A stretch of DNA of 64,000 nt from Apostichopus japonicus (GCF_037975245.1 NC_092566.1:6636001-6700000), one strand, 5' to 3'; positions 48,853 to 63,100 are shown, numbered from the stretch's first letter. The notes: generated from the sequence alone by a model not told the origin. Program-made: numbers and translations.

Positions 48853-51800
48853 CTAAGGTAAATATATTGGGGAAGTGTGAAATTTTAGATAAGATCTAGT
48901 TTGAAGTTTTTTTGCCAGCAGTCCGGCTCCCTCGCTCTGATACTGCCTGCATGCACCCCACCCTACATTATATAATACACAAGAACTATATGCAAAGCGT
49001 AATTTTAAAATCTAAAACGAGAAACAGATTGTGAAAACAGATTATCTACTGCGAAAAGTCTGTGTGGGTAAATATAACGGTTTGTTACATTTGAAATGTC
49101 AGACCCTATAACTTTTTTATGTTAAAAAAAGAAAAAGAAAAACCAAACATCAAAAACAACGGAAATGTCGACGAAGACCCTTACAGATTAGATCACCGGA
49201 AATCATTACATGTCAGTCACTGGCCGTGAATGACGTAGACAAAAACAAAATAAAAATCACGTAATGAGGACAATTTTTTTGGTAAACCTCTCGGCGACAA
49301 ATATAGATGAAATGCAGGTGAATATTCAATGAGGTATATTTTGGGACGACGCCGACGTTGCAGATGTTATCATTATTATTCACTCAGAGAAAAACGTTGA
49401 CGATTGGGAGGTCTTACCTATACTTAACTATGACGAACTTTCACAAATGTTATGTCAATTATTATTACACAAACCAGTTAGTACAATAATACATTGCACG
49501 TCGGGGAAACCGAACTGACTGACCGAAAAACCGAGACCGAAAACCGTGGGTCCAAGATCGAGTTTAAAATGGTTAAAACCGAGAACAAACTGTTCGAGCT
49601 TATAGAAATCTCGTCTGTTATTTTTTCTTTTCTCATTTTACACGAACACAGATGAATCAATACCGCATCGTTTCTGTTACTAGCTCAGCTCAGTTTTTCG
49701 GACAAAATCAGAAGTAGGCTGGGTTTGACATTTCTGCCAATAGGCATGCAAGAGGTGTTAGCATATTTAATTAGCGATTCCAGCCCTGTTCAATATATGC
49801 CATGTTTCATACGTATCATACATTAAACCCTATGACGTAACGTAATAACATGGACTGCTGGATATTGTCTCTCTCTCTCTTAGATTTTCCGAAGTTCGCG
49901 AAGATTTTGATGAAGTTAAGATATTGAATACAACAACCCTACACCCCCCCCCTCCCCCAAACACACACAACCCGCCAACACACACACAGTTGCAGAAACA
50001 CTTCTATAGCGAAATACACTCAAACGCGATGAACTATTAAAGGTTACCATTGCTTGCAAAAAAAATATATAGTAGAATGTCCACTGAATGATGTCCACTC
50101 ATATTGAAAGTTGAAGCAAGCATTTCATTGCCAACCTCAAATCAGTTCCTCTGTTATCGCCTATAATTTAAACCGCTCCTCAAAATATGGGATTAAGCTA
50201 ATCTCGATGGTCATAAATTTCATATGGAAAGAGTGAACTTGGCAAACTTTTAACGATTTTTAATCCCGTTAAAACTGGTAGCAAAATAGCCTAAACATTT
50301 TGATCATTAAAATCGGCATACTGTTTCATCGTTTTGTACCTTACATGGTAAAATATATCTTCTTACGAAAGCAGAATGTTTCAAATAGTAAGGATATGTC
50401 AGTAGAGACAAAGAGGGCGATATTTCTAAAACCATATTTTCGAAAACGGGTCTAAGATATTCCAATCTGACCTAAATATTCCCCCCTGACGACGACAACG
50501 GACACCTCTAGCAATAAACCTATAACCCTCAGAGGAAAAACATGGCACTCTGAGGAAATATATAACCGATGAGGAAAATTAACACGCATTTCTTTGTTTT
50601 AAATATTCATACGAAAAAAAGGTCCGCCGCTTTTCCGTCCTAATTCTTAACATTTCAAAATGAGACGCAGACTCATACAACGCTAACCACTATATAGTCA
50701 GTATTGCGAATGGCGGGAAAACAAAGTGCCACTTGAAATAGATGGCGGTATACACAATTTATTTCGGTCTGCTACCAAGGCGATATCGTGATATGCTATA
50801 ATAGTCAGAGCAGTTGATATATCCAAATCGAGTCAGGCAAACTTGTGCCGAAAAGCAACAGGAAAACATATTTTCATGGCATGGATGTCAGAGTAACCAA
50901 ATGGAACTATATATGGTGCGGAAATTTGGTAAATTTAGACAATTTTAGAACAATTTAGGGCTTCCAAGGCAAGTAAAGAGACTTATTTACAAGTGGTGAA
51001 AACTTCAGGCTCGCATAGGCAAAACAATCTACTATAAGGTCATGATACGGTTTAGACTTGAAGATGCCATGATTGGCCAAAATGTCAGCTATCCAGTGAT
51101 GTGTATGGTTTAGCACAAAATCTGTTTTTACCTCCATGCGTTTAGTAAGTGAGAACTTCTTCAAGGACCACATTCCAACTATTTAGTCAATGGGAAAATC
51201 ATGTGGAGCATACTAACAGAGAGTTTGATATATCCCCTTATATGTATACGGTAGCCTACACTGTTAGAAATAATGTTGCATTTTTTCCTGTGGAATATCG
51301 GCAGCCATACAGGACGCCTGCGCTGGACGTAGTTTAACAAAACGTGAAAAAACGTTGCAACGTTTATTAGCGGAGGTACGTGAATTCACGTCGTTATTTT
51401 CGGTTAAACAACATCTCCACGACTGCTAAGTTTTCTTCCTTTATCGGGAATAGGTTTCCTACTTTTATACTTATTTTTCATCAATCGGTAAAACTACCGA
51501 TTGCCTTCACAGGCTAATGGATGCCGCAATGGCTCGATCTGTAAATATACTTAATTGAAGGAGACTCATAAATGTATAATATTTAATCATCTATGCAGTA
51601 AGTTAGGTATGTAAATACCAACTTTGTGTATTTGCGAGAAATGTGAAAACTGTCACTTTAATGTTAGCACAAATAACAAGTTCTCACGCAATAAATACAT
51701 GCATTCATATCAAATGCAATGTTCTAACAACTTACATGCTCAATTAGACACATTATGTGCTATATACGTAGGCACCTAAATCACCTAACGAGAATATTAG

Positions 51801-54800
51801 CCACGAAATTTTGTGTAACACTTTCACAATGAATATGAAAATGGCAGTGTCCCGATGTGGTTAATGATACAAAACGGTAATAAAGTGTACTTGTGCAATC
51901 ACACAAAGGTTAGGGTAATGGGTGTTACGTCATTATAACCACCAGTACATACATTTTATTGTTAATTAACGTTATGCAATTAAAAGTGCGTCTAACTTTG
52001 ATCCTACAACGAATAGCGAATGTTAATTAATAGCATTACGGTACTTTTACTTTCATAACGTTTTGTTATTTACAGAACGGTTAATGAACGTTGACTAACG
52101 ACACATGCACATGCTAAATAACGTTTCCCGTTATTCTAGCCTTAAAAATACTTATATTGTAGAAACGGCGTGCCCACAGTATAATAAATATTTTATTACA
52201 TTTCACCTCAGTTTACGGGGATTACGTTTAACAATGTACCCATTTTTGTACTTACAAAGATAAGTGAATATGGAGGGCGCGCGTTTGTAATTCAAATCAT
52301 TTATGTATTTGGAAAAACAGAAAGAAAACACATGGCCGTTAACCCGGGCAACCTGAATAAAATTGACACTAATGATTGCAGCTATACAACTTGATTCAAT
52401 ACTACATATAATAGTCACGTAAGTTTCCATGCACATGAAGAAAGTTGTACTTTCGCCTCATTTTGAACTTGACGAATTACTCGTAAATGCATCTGACGGA
52501 GCATGAACCATAATTGCAAATCTTCAGGGTTAATCACGTACATACGCCGCCAAACTCACGCACGGCGAAAGAGACTTCCAAGAGCGAGTTGACGACAAGG
52601 ATTGCCATTCATTTATATATATATATTCAAGTGCCGTCAAACCAAAGACTGTAGGCTGCAATTTTGATGAGAATTAATGCATTTCATTTCAATCGGAGGC
52701 ACACAGATGCTTTTGTGATTCCTTGCCATAACTTATTTAACTCAGTAACAAGATGGATAGGGCAACTGAGATCAATTTATCCAAGAACAAAGTAAAAACT
52801 AAAACCTTGGAAATTCTAACTTTCTTTACCATCTTTGTAAGAGTCATTTGTGGACACGGCCCAATTGCGCCACATACAGTAAATAATTCTTTATTTCTAA
52901 TGGTTTAACAAGTTACTACCAAAAGCATGCACTTCCTAAAATGCCACCGTGTAAAAACACAGACATTTATCACATAGACAACCTACTAAAGATAATGAGT
53001 AACACTATACAACCAAGGTCCAATTATAATGCAATGGCCTAGGTCCAATTTCAACCAGCCCCCCCCCCCTCACCCACATCCCCCTCCCCCATCGAACCCT
53101 CCTCCTAGCAGGATCTTCTTCAGAGGCTTTCAGGCTTTCGTCAAAACAACCCATTGTTCAAAACAAGCCATTATCTTTTCAAGCTTCACATTCAATGTTT
53201 CTGGTATACCCCGTCATATGGTCTTTCTCTCCACTAGAAACTATCCCATTAAAAGTAGAATTTGAACGGCATCAAACAGCACAATGAACAAACGAACACC
53301 AAACCGGGGTAGGTTGTATGTTGAAGACAAGAGTCAGGTAAAGGAAGGTATGATATCTAATAAAGTCTCGTTTGGCAAACGATTATCCCCAGCGTAGCCT
53401 TCACATCTAAGTAACAGCAAAGAAATAATTCGAAAATAAAATTCCACGAAATTTGAAACAAACAATAAAATCGCGATTATTATTGAAGAACCTTTTGTCG
53501 ACATCAACCAACTTAAACTTGTAGAGAAATTATTAACCTGCCTGTGATGAAGGCCAACCCAGCGAAGTAAAATGCTGTTGTAGGGCGATTCTTGTTTCGA
53601 TCCATATACCGAAATATTTAAAGAGTTATACAACCAAGAAATTATTTTAAAGAATGTCACAAAGCAGCAGTAAGTATAATATAATTGTTTAAAATCGGAT
53701 CATGGCTTTTAAAATCCAGATGTCCGCGAGAAAAACGAACTTTTGTCGAACTTAAAAGTCCTAATTTGCAGATGTTGCTGTCACGATCAATTGCTGAATG
53801 TGTTTGAAAAGATTAACAAAATGTTATTATTTTAACCCTTTATTTTGCCAATGTAATTGTGATACAAAAAAGGGCCAAGGTGAGTCGCTTCTGAGTAAAA
53901 CGGATTTTCTTTTCATTTCCGCTTAACATGTCCACACAATTCAATGTTTTAATCACAATCAATGCCTGACATGAGTCACGTAGGCAAGCTTTGCAATGTC
54001 GTAGATGCAGATGTCAACGACGGTGTACTGCATTTAGTTTCTGAAGCACGCCACCATACTTTTCCTCTTCTGCTTTCCCGCCGAAAAAGAGGTACGATTA
54101 TACTTTTTCATACCTTACGCAGCAGGCGGTCTGGCCGTACATAACAAGCAGCACACGTTCTCCGTTCCTTCATTTTTACAGCTCCCGATACGAAATGACA
54201 TAAAACTTGCAAACTGCTTTCTTAACCAAATAGGAGGTGGTATAGCACTGGGGTCCTTGAAGCCCTATCCATGGGATACATTGACTGGAAGTATTCTCCT
54301 CCAGCATGAATTAGAAATTAGTAAATCATTAAACTTACTGGTTTAGATATTAACGAGTGACGAGCTTACCTGTCTCCTCACAACAGCAAAGTAAATAAGT
54401 CAAAACTGTGCATTCTGAGGCATGTGTAGAACACAAATGAAGCATTGCAGAGTGCAGAAATGGATCACAACTTTGGAGAGGGTTGTTAGTACAATACACC
54501 CCCCCCCCCTCCCCCACACCATTTGGATCTGCGACTGCTCCCCTTCCCCTCCTGGTATTATTAACCACTACAAGACTGATTCAGTACCAGTCAGTATATT
54601 TTGTGACCATTTCAAATGGACTATGGTCAGGTTAAAGCTATTGAATGGAATAAAGCTGCATGGAGCGATGGACAAAACCCCAAGGTTGTAATAAACACTC
54701 CAAAACTCTGGCAACTCATTGCCTTACCATCATCTCATACCCTCCAAGTGTTGAGTGAACTTTGACCCGATACCCACTACTCATACTTCTGTACCCAACC

Positions 54801-55005
54801 TTACCTCTTTTAGTTGAAATATATCTCTATATATATGCCTCCTGGCTTCCTTTTATTACCAGTTTAAACAGATTTATTATGATTTCCGTGTGAATGTGTG
54901 TGTGTATTGCACTTGCCATTCAACGACGAAGAGGGGTTTACTGTATTAACACGGTTTACCAATAAGCTGCGTATTCCCATGTTCCAGTCCTCACAATGAC
55001 GGCCT
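48853..55005. other. Region without recognisable genes
   Basis: About 6 kb of AT-rich sequence with short open frames lacking coding character. It contains a perfect 9-bp hairpin at 51482-51503 (CAATCGGTA/TACCGATTG), poly-C runs at 49944, 53059 and 54501, and at 53100-53126 the reverse complement of a motif at 23223-23248 (CTCTGAAGAAGATCCTGCTA), marking a dispersed repeat. Confidence 0.6.
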
Positions 55006-55375
55006 CTACTAAACCCATCTTTGCTGGCTGTAATACGTGACATTTCTCTCTGATAAGAGATAGGAAATACCTTCCTCTGGTGTACTTGAGGTACAGAGAT
55101 TAAGAAGGTTCAAGAGTTTTGCTGTGTCTAATTCTTTACTCAACTTATGAGAGGATCAACCTAACTCTTTGAGGTAAACCATCGTGACTGACAGCTTGCT
55201 ACTAAACCCATCTTCACTGGCTGTAATTTGTACCTTTCTCTCTGATAGGAGATAGGACATACCTTCCTCCCTTTAACTTGAGGTAGGGCGATTAAGAAGG
55301 TTCAAGAGCTTTGCTGTGTATAATTCTTCTCTAAACTTATTAGAGGATCGACCTAACACTTTGAGGTAAACAATT
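55006..55375. repeat. Old 193-bp tandem duplication
   Basis: CTACTAAACCCATCTT starts at 55006 and 55199. Both copies contain TTTCTCTCTGATA(A/G)GAGATAGGA, GATTAAGAAGGTTCAAGAG and end in TTTGAGGTAAAC. The copies have diverged considerably. Confidence 0.9.
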
Positions 55376-56261
55376 AAAGTAGTAGATCTGTAGGGTTTAA
55401 AGGTCATCAGTTTAATTACACATACTAGTTGCTCAAATTAAAGTAAATTATACTTTATCGGGAGAACTAATTACTACATGAAAGATAACATTTATTTAAT
55501 AACGGTGGCAGTCCAATTAACCTTTTAGGCTAAATTCCTAAATCCCAAGACTAACTTTTGGGTAGAGCCATGAATTTCCAACATAATTAATTGCTCATTT
55601 TCCAACTGCATGTTCCAAGTAAATTTTCGAAGTTAACTTCCCCAAATTTCAAGATTAATTTACTCATTCTCATTAAATTATTGATGATATTCCAAAGGTA
55701 TAATTCAAATCAATATTGGTTTCTACCCGCTTTCCTTTAATAGCTTGTCTCGGGGCAAACTTAGTTTGGAGGAATTAATTTACCCTACACCCAAAATCTG
55801 TTCGAAACTTGCAACCCTTCCATAAATCTATGTATTTGCCCCTTATGTCTTGCCACTCATTTCACTTCCATGTCTTATTTGTCCACAATCCCCTTAAGAC
55901 AACAAAACAAACAAACTTCTGCAGAGACAGAAACCCTAAAATAATGACTGGATCTGTAACTTGAGGCAGGCTATCATTCCAAGTAGCCTGTATGCACATT
56001 TCGGAAGTTTGGCTCGGTGCTTTACTTAAATGATGTATTTGTTTGACATCCTGTGTGTCATCCTAATGTGTGAAGCACAGACATAAATATTGAACTATCA
56101 AACCGATGATAAGGATGTTTATAGCCATACAATAACAGGTGAGTGTTTGCATTAAGCTATAGGTTTGTTTAGGCAGAAGTTCATGGCTGGATTCTCCAAA
56201 TGATTCCAAAAGCAACATAGCTGTCTGTCGTTTCTCTTCTGCTTGTTTCTTTTTTCCTTCT

Positions 56262-56307
56262 TTGTGTGTGTGTGTGTGTGTGTGTGAGGAGTGTGTGTGT
56301 GTGTGTT
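56262..56307. repeat. (TG)n microsatellite
   Basis: Two TG runs separated by AGGAG. Confidence 0.97.
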
Positions 56308-56534
56308 AGGGAAGTTATAGTCATTAAAGTCTCAACAAAACAAAAACGTTATTTTAACATACTGTATAAAACGTCTCAACGGAAATTAATTATTTCTGTC
56401 AGAGATCATACAGACATTTCCTGAAGAGATAGATGGTAAATTTTTGTGATTGAAGAGACAACTTCTGCCAACCTCTCCTTCCCAACCACCCCCCCACCTC
56501 CCCACCCTCCTACCCTTTGGTATAAATGTTACTG

Positions 56535-56870
56535 TATGATCCCTGTTGCCTGATCAAAGAAAGTGCTATAACACCCTCCCGCTGTGGTAATGTTCCCATC
56601 TGATCCCTGTTACCGGATCAGATCCTATTTCGGAACTGTGGCACTCTAGAAACATGCTATAACACCTCCTCCCCCTCTGTGGTAGTGTTACGTCATGATC
56701 ACTGGCACGAGGTTATATATAGGTCCTCCTGGGAACCCTTCTATCACTCACTCTTTCTGTTCTCTGGTACCTATCTACCCTGGTCATGTTAATGCATGAT
56801 CCTTGGCACAGGATCAGATAAACCACTTGAGAACAATCCCCCATTATGATCCGTGGATCTCATGTTAAAC
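56535..56870. repeat. Diverged repeats carrying GATCC...GGATC stems
   Basis: TGATCC(C/T)TG(T/G)(T/C)(A/G)C followed by (C/A)GGATCAGAT-type motifs recur at about 56537, 56601, 56695, 56798 and 56848. Each is preceded or followed by GCTATAACACC or CTGTGGTA(A/G)TGTT modules at 56566-56593 and 56657-56690. Several can fold as GATCC/GGATC hairpins. Confidence 0.6.
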
Positions 56871-58233
56871 ATCTCACAAACAGATATTCGAAGAAAGTGG
56901 AAGGACGAAAATTAAACGTTCACAATAATAAATCAGTCAACGTCGATAAATGAGTAGCTAGCAGATTTCTGTTGTGATCTCAAACTGGCTCGGAAATCTC
57001 TTCCGTAAGTGGGCGCAGATAATTCTTCGTTTAGCTGTAACCAAGATATCGGTGAGATGAAGGTATGCACACCCATCAATAATTGATGATTATCTCATCC
57101 TGTTCTTGAGGAGTCCTTGACAACAGCGGGACATACGCCCCTGTATTTTTTTCACACAATCAAAGTTTCGAAGGTATGCCTGTTCAATTTTGGATCTTAT
57201 CCTGCTGCACTTAATGTTGAAAGATAAGGCCAACCGTTTCTTACCTACGTGAAATTATCAAAAGATTTGGCAGCATGTAAAACATTTCTTTTTTTTGTTT
57301 TGTTTTTGCAAAGAAGTGAGGGGATAAAAAAAAAATCAGATACTGAAACCAAACCACAGGGGTTGGTTGAAAATTTTGTAATCAAAATATATCTTAGATT
57401 TATCTTTCCGTTCCATCTCTTCTTTCTTTCTGTTGTTGAGGGTTGTTGTTTTTCTTTTGGTGGTTTTTCTTTTGAGGCAAAGGATAATCAAACTCCACTT
57501 CAGTCAATCTTAACTTGAATAAATATTCGTCTCTTCCATGTGTATCCATGTGTTAAGTGTCACCTGGTCGGCTACTGGACTAACCCCTTTCATAAAGTTG
57601 TTTGAAATTTATGCCAATAAGGTTTGTCATGAATATACTTTCTTGTCTATTTGTGTACTGTACCATAACAGTCCAACTATGTATTTCTAGCCATATGTGA
57701 GGTTTGTTAGAACTGTCCTTTGGTTGGAGGGGGGGGGGGGGCAGACTACATTCCTGTTTGGCTCTCTACAATTACCCTTGACTAATTACCATCAGAGTGA
57801 CAGCTCAATCTCATCAAACTTTTTATTTTATCCTGGTAAATTTCAATCTTTTTTCGTAACTAACTGTGGTTGTTTGGACAAAGTTAGTATAAATCAGGTT
57901 GTCCGGATGGTGACCGGTGAACTTTCCTGAAAACCAGTCTGCAACCGAAGACTCTGTAATATCGCTGTAAAATCTGCACAATGCCACACAAGACTATACC
58001 GAAAGTGAAAAAAACACCCCTCTAATATTTATAACGAACTCCTGTCAGTTTCTTTCATTCTGTTTCCGCTTCTTCCTATCACTGGTGGAATGAGGATATA
58101 GAGGGCGGCAGCCTCAATTTGCAAAGCAGTCAGAGGGAGGTGCAGTGAGTGATCGATGTGTGCAAGATATGGTAGATAGAGTGTGGTTGTATTGAAGAGA
58201 CGGGTAAGTCAAGACACGATGTAACGTTTTATT

Positions 58234-58488
58234 ATGGCGTTCGATCACCAGAATTTACTACTCTTGCCCCTGTTAGAGGTCCTCCGCATCATTGACTGTT
58301 TACTACAAAACAGTTTAACACCTCAAGAACAGTCTACCCTGAATGTACTACAGATTCATCACCTGGGTACAGCCCTAAGCAATCACATTCATGAGAAATG
58401 CCAATTATTTCCCCTTAGCAATACCGATAAGCCTATTTCACTTCATCGGGGGAGGGAGAAGGGTAGGGACAGCGGAATGGCGATGGGG
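58234..58488 (+). CDS. Weak candidate coding segment, product unknown
   Basis: An 85-codon ATG-initiated frame: MAFDHQNLLLLPLLEVLRII, followed by LLQNSLTPQEQSTLNVLQI and ALSNHIHEKCQLFPLSN. The first 65 codons look like an amphipathic, Leu-rich helical protein, unlike most frames in the window. The last part (HRGREKGRDSGMAMG) looks non-coding, so a first exon with a donor near 58350-58470 (for example the GGTACAG at 58357, or GGTAGG) would be possible. I recognise no family. It may equally be chance, since a frame of this length is common at this base composition. Confidence 0.2.
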
Positions 58489-59207
58489 TAGGGAAACTGT
58501 TACGTAACCTACAGGATTTATATTGCTGGGAGGTAGGTTAAACCTGGGCTAGTGGGTTATCCTAAAAACCCCATTGAATGCGGAACTAAGATCTTTCCAA
58601 ATGTGGAAGAAAATTAACAGAAGTAAATGTCAACTCTTAAAAATAAAAGTGTACTTCAACAATTGAACAATCTGCACTAGCACAGTCAATTGCCACAGGA
58701 ACACAATTCATGCATAAACTGAATCAACCCCTGGTTAAAATTTCGATGACCAAAACACACGCCAGGTATTAACATATTCAATGACATCAACAACCATCTG
58801 AACAGTGGATAATTGCCTCACAGTTTACCTGACCTAGTATTGCCTGCTAATTCATCCAATATATCAGGTATCTTATACCTGTGTGGTTGATCTAATCACT
58901 AGAGATCAAAACCTAAGCTCATATTACATTCAGCGTTGTTATTCATTTACACAGTGAATGCAATATTGGTTAGTTAATAAATTGCATGGGAAGCCAATTA
59001 TAAACTTTCAATGGACTGCGATATACAACAATGACCTGCCCGGGATGACGACTTTCATTTCCTTTATGGTGGAGGAGGCGAAGGAGGATGAAGGACGAGA
59101 GACTTGACCAGTGAGTGAACTCTCCTCTCCCCCCCCCCCCCCTGTCAACCAGTCATCACTGACAATCATTTAATGATTTGTTTAAAGGTCACTAGTAACG
59201 AAAATCT

Positions 59208-59267
59208 CCTCGCATAACTAAAACAACTCTCGCATAACTGAAACAACTCTCGCATAACTAAAACAGG
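59208..59267. repeat. 20-bp minisatellite, 3 copies
   Basis: CGCATAACT(A/G)AAACAACTCT at 59211, 59231 and 59251. Confidence 0.93.
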
Positions 59268-59399
59268 CGGGGAAAGTTTGTCACAGGTAATCTCTGGAGA
59301 CTGTACTGACCATTCAAGTTTAACTTTCTTCGTCAATGTCTGCTGGGGCAAATAATTTGCAGGATTTTTGGGAATGAAAAGATAGGGCCTCTCTGCTTC

Positions 59400-59775
59400 T
59401 GATGAGATGGGACATGCAAAGGAAAGGGATGAGGGATCTGGGATGGGATTAAGTGGAGGAGTTCAAGGGATTGGATAGGGGACTGAAAATATTAAGATGG
59501 GAAAATGACCAGAGGAGGGACCAGGGGAGGGGTCAGGGTATGTCACACGGGAAGTGAACGGGGAGGAAGGGAAAGGGAAAAGGGTGGGGGAGAGGAGAGG
59601 ATATGGGAGGAGAAAGGAGAGAATATGGAAAGGTAGAGCAGTTGACAGGAGGAGGGGAATAATACAGGAAAGGACAGGAAATGTGCAGGGTGAGGACATG
59701 AGAGGTACAGGGATATAAGGGCAAGTGGGACAGGGAGGGAAATATAAAAGGAGATGCAGGGGAGGTGAAGATGGC
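59400..59775. repeat. Long purine-rich (GGGA-type) tract
   Basis: About 375 bp of strongly purine-biased plus strand made of diverged GGGA(G/A)GG-type units with many G-triplets. The Pro/Ser/Leu-rich open frames on the opposite strand result from this bias. Confidence 0.85.
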
Positions 59776-59799
59776 AGAAAGAGAAATCTCTGCAGTGGC

Positions 59800-60190
59800 G
59801 GTCCATACAGTCAGAGGGGGCGGATGCCCCCCTGACGGACTAAAATGATGCTGGCGCCCTTTTCAGCTTTTTACGACTTTTTACTGCGATTGACTTTTTT
59901 ATGGCGCTCTCAAAGACCTATTGACATTTGTCACATTTTGTTGGTGTAATTTTCTGACAAAATGGCGATGACACCTATTTATTCTTCGTTTATCTGCAAA
60001 TTAGCAAGGCCCGGAAAGCGTCATTTCCGGCGATCTAGGCAGTATCTTTAAAATTTAAATTTAAAAAATTTAAAAATTTCTGTACGCTCCGCCCCAACCT
60101 GCGGTGGTGCTCCGCTTAGATAGTGTCGAAAGCGCCCCTACAAACCATTCTCGCCCCCCTGACCAATACCCCTAGCTCCGCCACTGAATC
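59800..60190. repeat. GC-ended dispersed repeat, copy B
   Basis: Same family and orientation as 2805-3110, in a longer version. It starts near GTGGCGGTCCATACAG and ends near TAGCTCCGCCACTG, so the two ends are loosely inverted (GTGGCGG against CCGCCAC). Such ends fit a non-autonomous transposon. No target duplication could be assigned. Confidence 0.75.
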
Positions 60191-63100
60191 TCTGCCCTCC
60201 ACCGCCCCCCCACCCCTCCTCCTCTTCCCTTCGCTCCTATCACTGACAGGAGAGTTACAAATGATTCCACATGCAAAACTAAACACATAGAGGAGGAGCA
60301 AGTGAAGGGCATATATCAGGGAACATTGCTTTTCTGAGCACGGTTCACTGTAGACTCAAATGTACTTGTTGTAGGTTCAATCAGCTCAAATATATCATCA
60401 GTTTAAGGAAAAGGCAATATAAGCAAAGTTTGTTTTCTCAAGCATAGCTGTCAACCGATGATGAAATACGAAAACTGATGATGCAAAGCAGATGTTACAG
60501 ATGGCCAAAAAGGAAAATGTGTTTCTTCGCACGAACGTATCTGCATCTCTTTCTTTTTATGCCCAATTTTCCCTGAAGTGATGATGACTCCCCCTCTCCA
60601 CCCCCTCCCCCCCAAAGAAGTTTTGTAATCAGACAATTCTCATGGTTTTTCCCACCGGTTACCAGAAGACAAAGTAGAAAATAAATTTAATGTACGCTGG
60701 TCTTCTTCCATCATATTAGAAGACCTGTGATTCATGAAAAAGAAGAACATTTGGATAAATCTTTACCAAACACATTTCTCTTTCATTGACTGCAGCATCC
60801 TTCCAGGGCATTAAAACCTTTGCATGGGTTAACAGATTTAATCACTCCCTTGCAGATATGTTTGTCAAATTATGCATACAGGCATGCACAAATTCTACCC
60901 AGGGACAACTCTGTGGGCTTTTTAAGGGCTATCTGAATAATTATCTAGGATTGAGATTGGCTAGTTGGGGAGCACTGGGGCTATAGACTTAACAGCAATA
61001 GAAATGAAGTGATTAATTGATTAGTCTAACAGCTATATGGACAAATGGTAAATTTTTAATGTGATAAAAACATGTTTTTATTTCCATCTATAAAATGATG
61101 AGTATTAACAAATTCCCCAGTAAACAAGTAAATCATCCAAAAATACAAGTCAATTTGTTGCACCTAAAACCGTGGGTAAATACTAAAAAATACTCAATTT
61201 TGTGGAAGATACTACTATTTCTGTTATGCTTATAATTAGCACTAAAAGTTACTAGAATATCCAGACAGACAGACAGACGTACATAAGTATTTGTGAATGA
61301 AGCTAAAGTCAAACTATTTATATTCCTAAACTCTGTCAGAGTCAAATTTGGTTACCAGGACACATCTAACAGGGTGGGGGGGGGGGGCACAGGATTTCAA
61401 AGATGACTTGCACTGATATAGGTACAAGCTTGAACCCTGTATGGAAGGACCAGGAGCAGACTGAGTATTCTATGAAGGAGATGAAGGACCAGTGTCTCTG
61501 AGATTCTAGAGTAATAATCCAAGGTATCCGGGCGAATTTCGACGAAAATTTTTCCCAATACGATAAACATGTGAGACACTTTGGATGGTAGAATGAGAAG
61601 GAGGTCACTGACCGGGCTGACCGGTCAGTGAGGGTGCACAGTGTTAAAAGATTACCAGGGCATACTAGACACGGTAGAATGCCGTGCTAAGGTTGTGGGG
61701 AGACAGGTAAGCGGGGAGCGAAGTAAATTGAGTATTCTATGAAGGAGATGAAGGACCAGTGTCTCTGAGATTGTTGAAGCCGACTCCATGCGGGTGGTTT
61801 TATTGTTTAGTCAATAACTAATAACGAAACCAAGACCATACGTGATACAACGTCTCTTCAGTTCGGCCTCAAACGTGAAGAGTGTTTGTATTCAGGTATA
61901 TTTGATAGAATTTATTTCATTCTTGAGGCTGTACAAAACTAACTACCCAGAAATTTCAATGCAAATGCGATTGTAAAACGGGAGGATGGGGAAAGTGTGG
62001 TAGTGATTACACTTTGCTAATTACAAGCTAAATATTCATATCCTGTCATGATTGACTGAGCTTTCACGATGGCCCAAGGGACTAAACCAACGAAACCATC
62101 GCCCATTACTGTCACAGTGGTTGTAATACATCGGCCACTATTGTGGAGATCCTTGTCTCTCTCTCAACCCCGGAAATGTTACTCTAATTTCCTGGGTAAC
62201 ATGTATAAACAGCTCCCAGGGTAAATAGTAATGTAATCAAAGAACGGAAGTTGCTGAATACAAATTACACCTTTCTGGTCATAGTAGGCTTGTTATGATT
62301 ATTATTATTATCATTAGCCTTGCATGTAGGCTCTTCACTGATATTTCTGACAGTTGTTATCAACACTGAAATTTCACCTACTATATATATTAATGCATAC
62401 ATAAGTTCGGTCAGCATTATCAACACTACAACGTAAGTGTTAGGCTGCCTTGGACCGGTTCTGCAGAGTCTATACGTTTGCAGCGCATTTGAACGTTCGT
62501 AAGTTTCGTCTGAGTTGTCACTTCGATGGGATATCACATTTGGGCGCAGCAAATCTCTTAACTGTTGATACCATATTCCACAGTTCATACTGCGGGCATC
62601 ACCTATTGACTGTACAATTTAGATGGAAGATTACTGTGTTACGAACCAATCACGAATATCCGTTGCAGCGTAAGTCTTTGCCAAAGTGCGAATCAGCACT
62701 GTAAGCATTAGTACAAACTACATACAAACACTTAGCACACAGTGTCATTCATGGAAACGCTCATCGGAAGAGATTGTGCTGATCTTTAACCTGCGCTAAT
62801 ATCCCATGTTTGAAAGGAAACGAGTGGCTCATGTGAATAATACCCGAATGTGATCTCATCGTCATCCCGAAAAATTAATGTAAGCAGTGTACCATTTCAC
62901 ACCAATATGCAAGTTATTTTGTCAATATTCCATAGCCACGGATCTGTTCTTGGTGGCAATCGGACCAACAGGTGTGTGCACAGCTGGTTGCAATTGCATG
63001 TAGACTTTGAAGAAATAGATTATACTTAATACCCTATACTCCTTTAGCCCCTCCATAAATATCTACTTTATCACACACAACAGCTGACCTCTCACATACA

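Noticed and set aside
59463-59806. Pro/Leu/Ser-rich membrane-like proteins on the minus strand
   Set aside because: Three overlapping frames are open because of the long purine tract; no start context or homology.
62265-62704. Overlapping open frames on both strands
   Set aside because: Neither shows family motifs; one frame runs into a simple AAT-type repeat.
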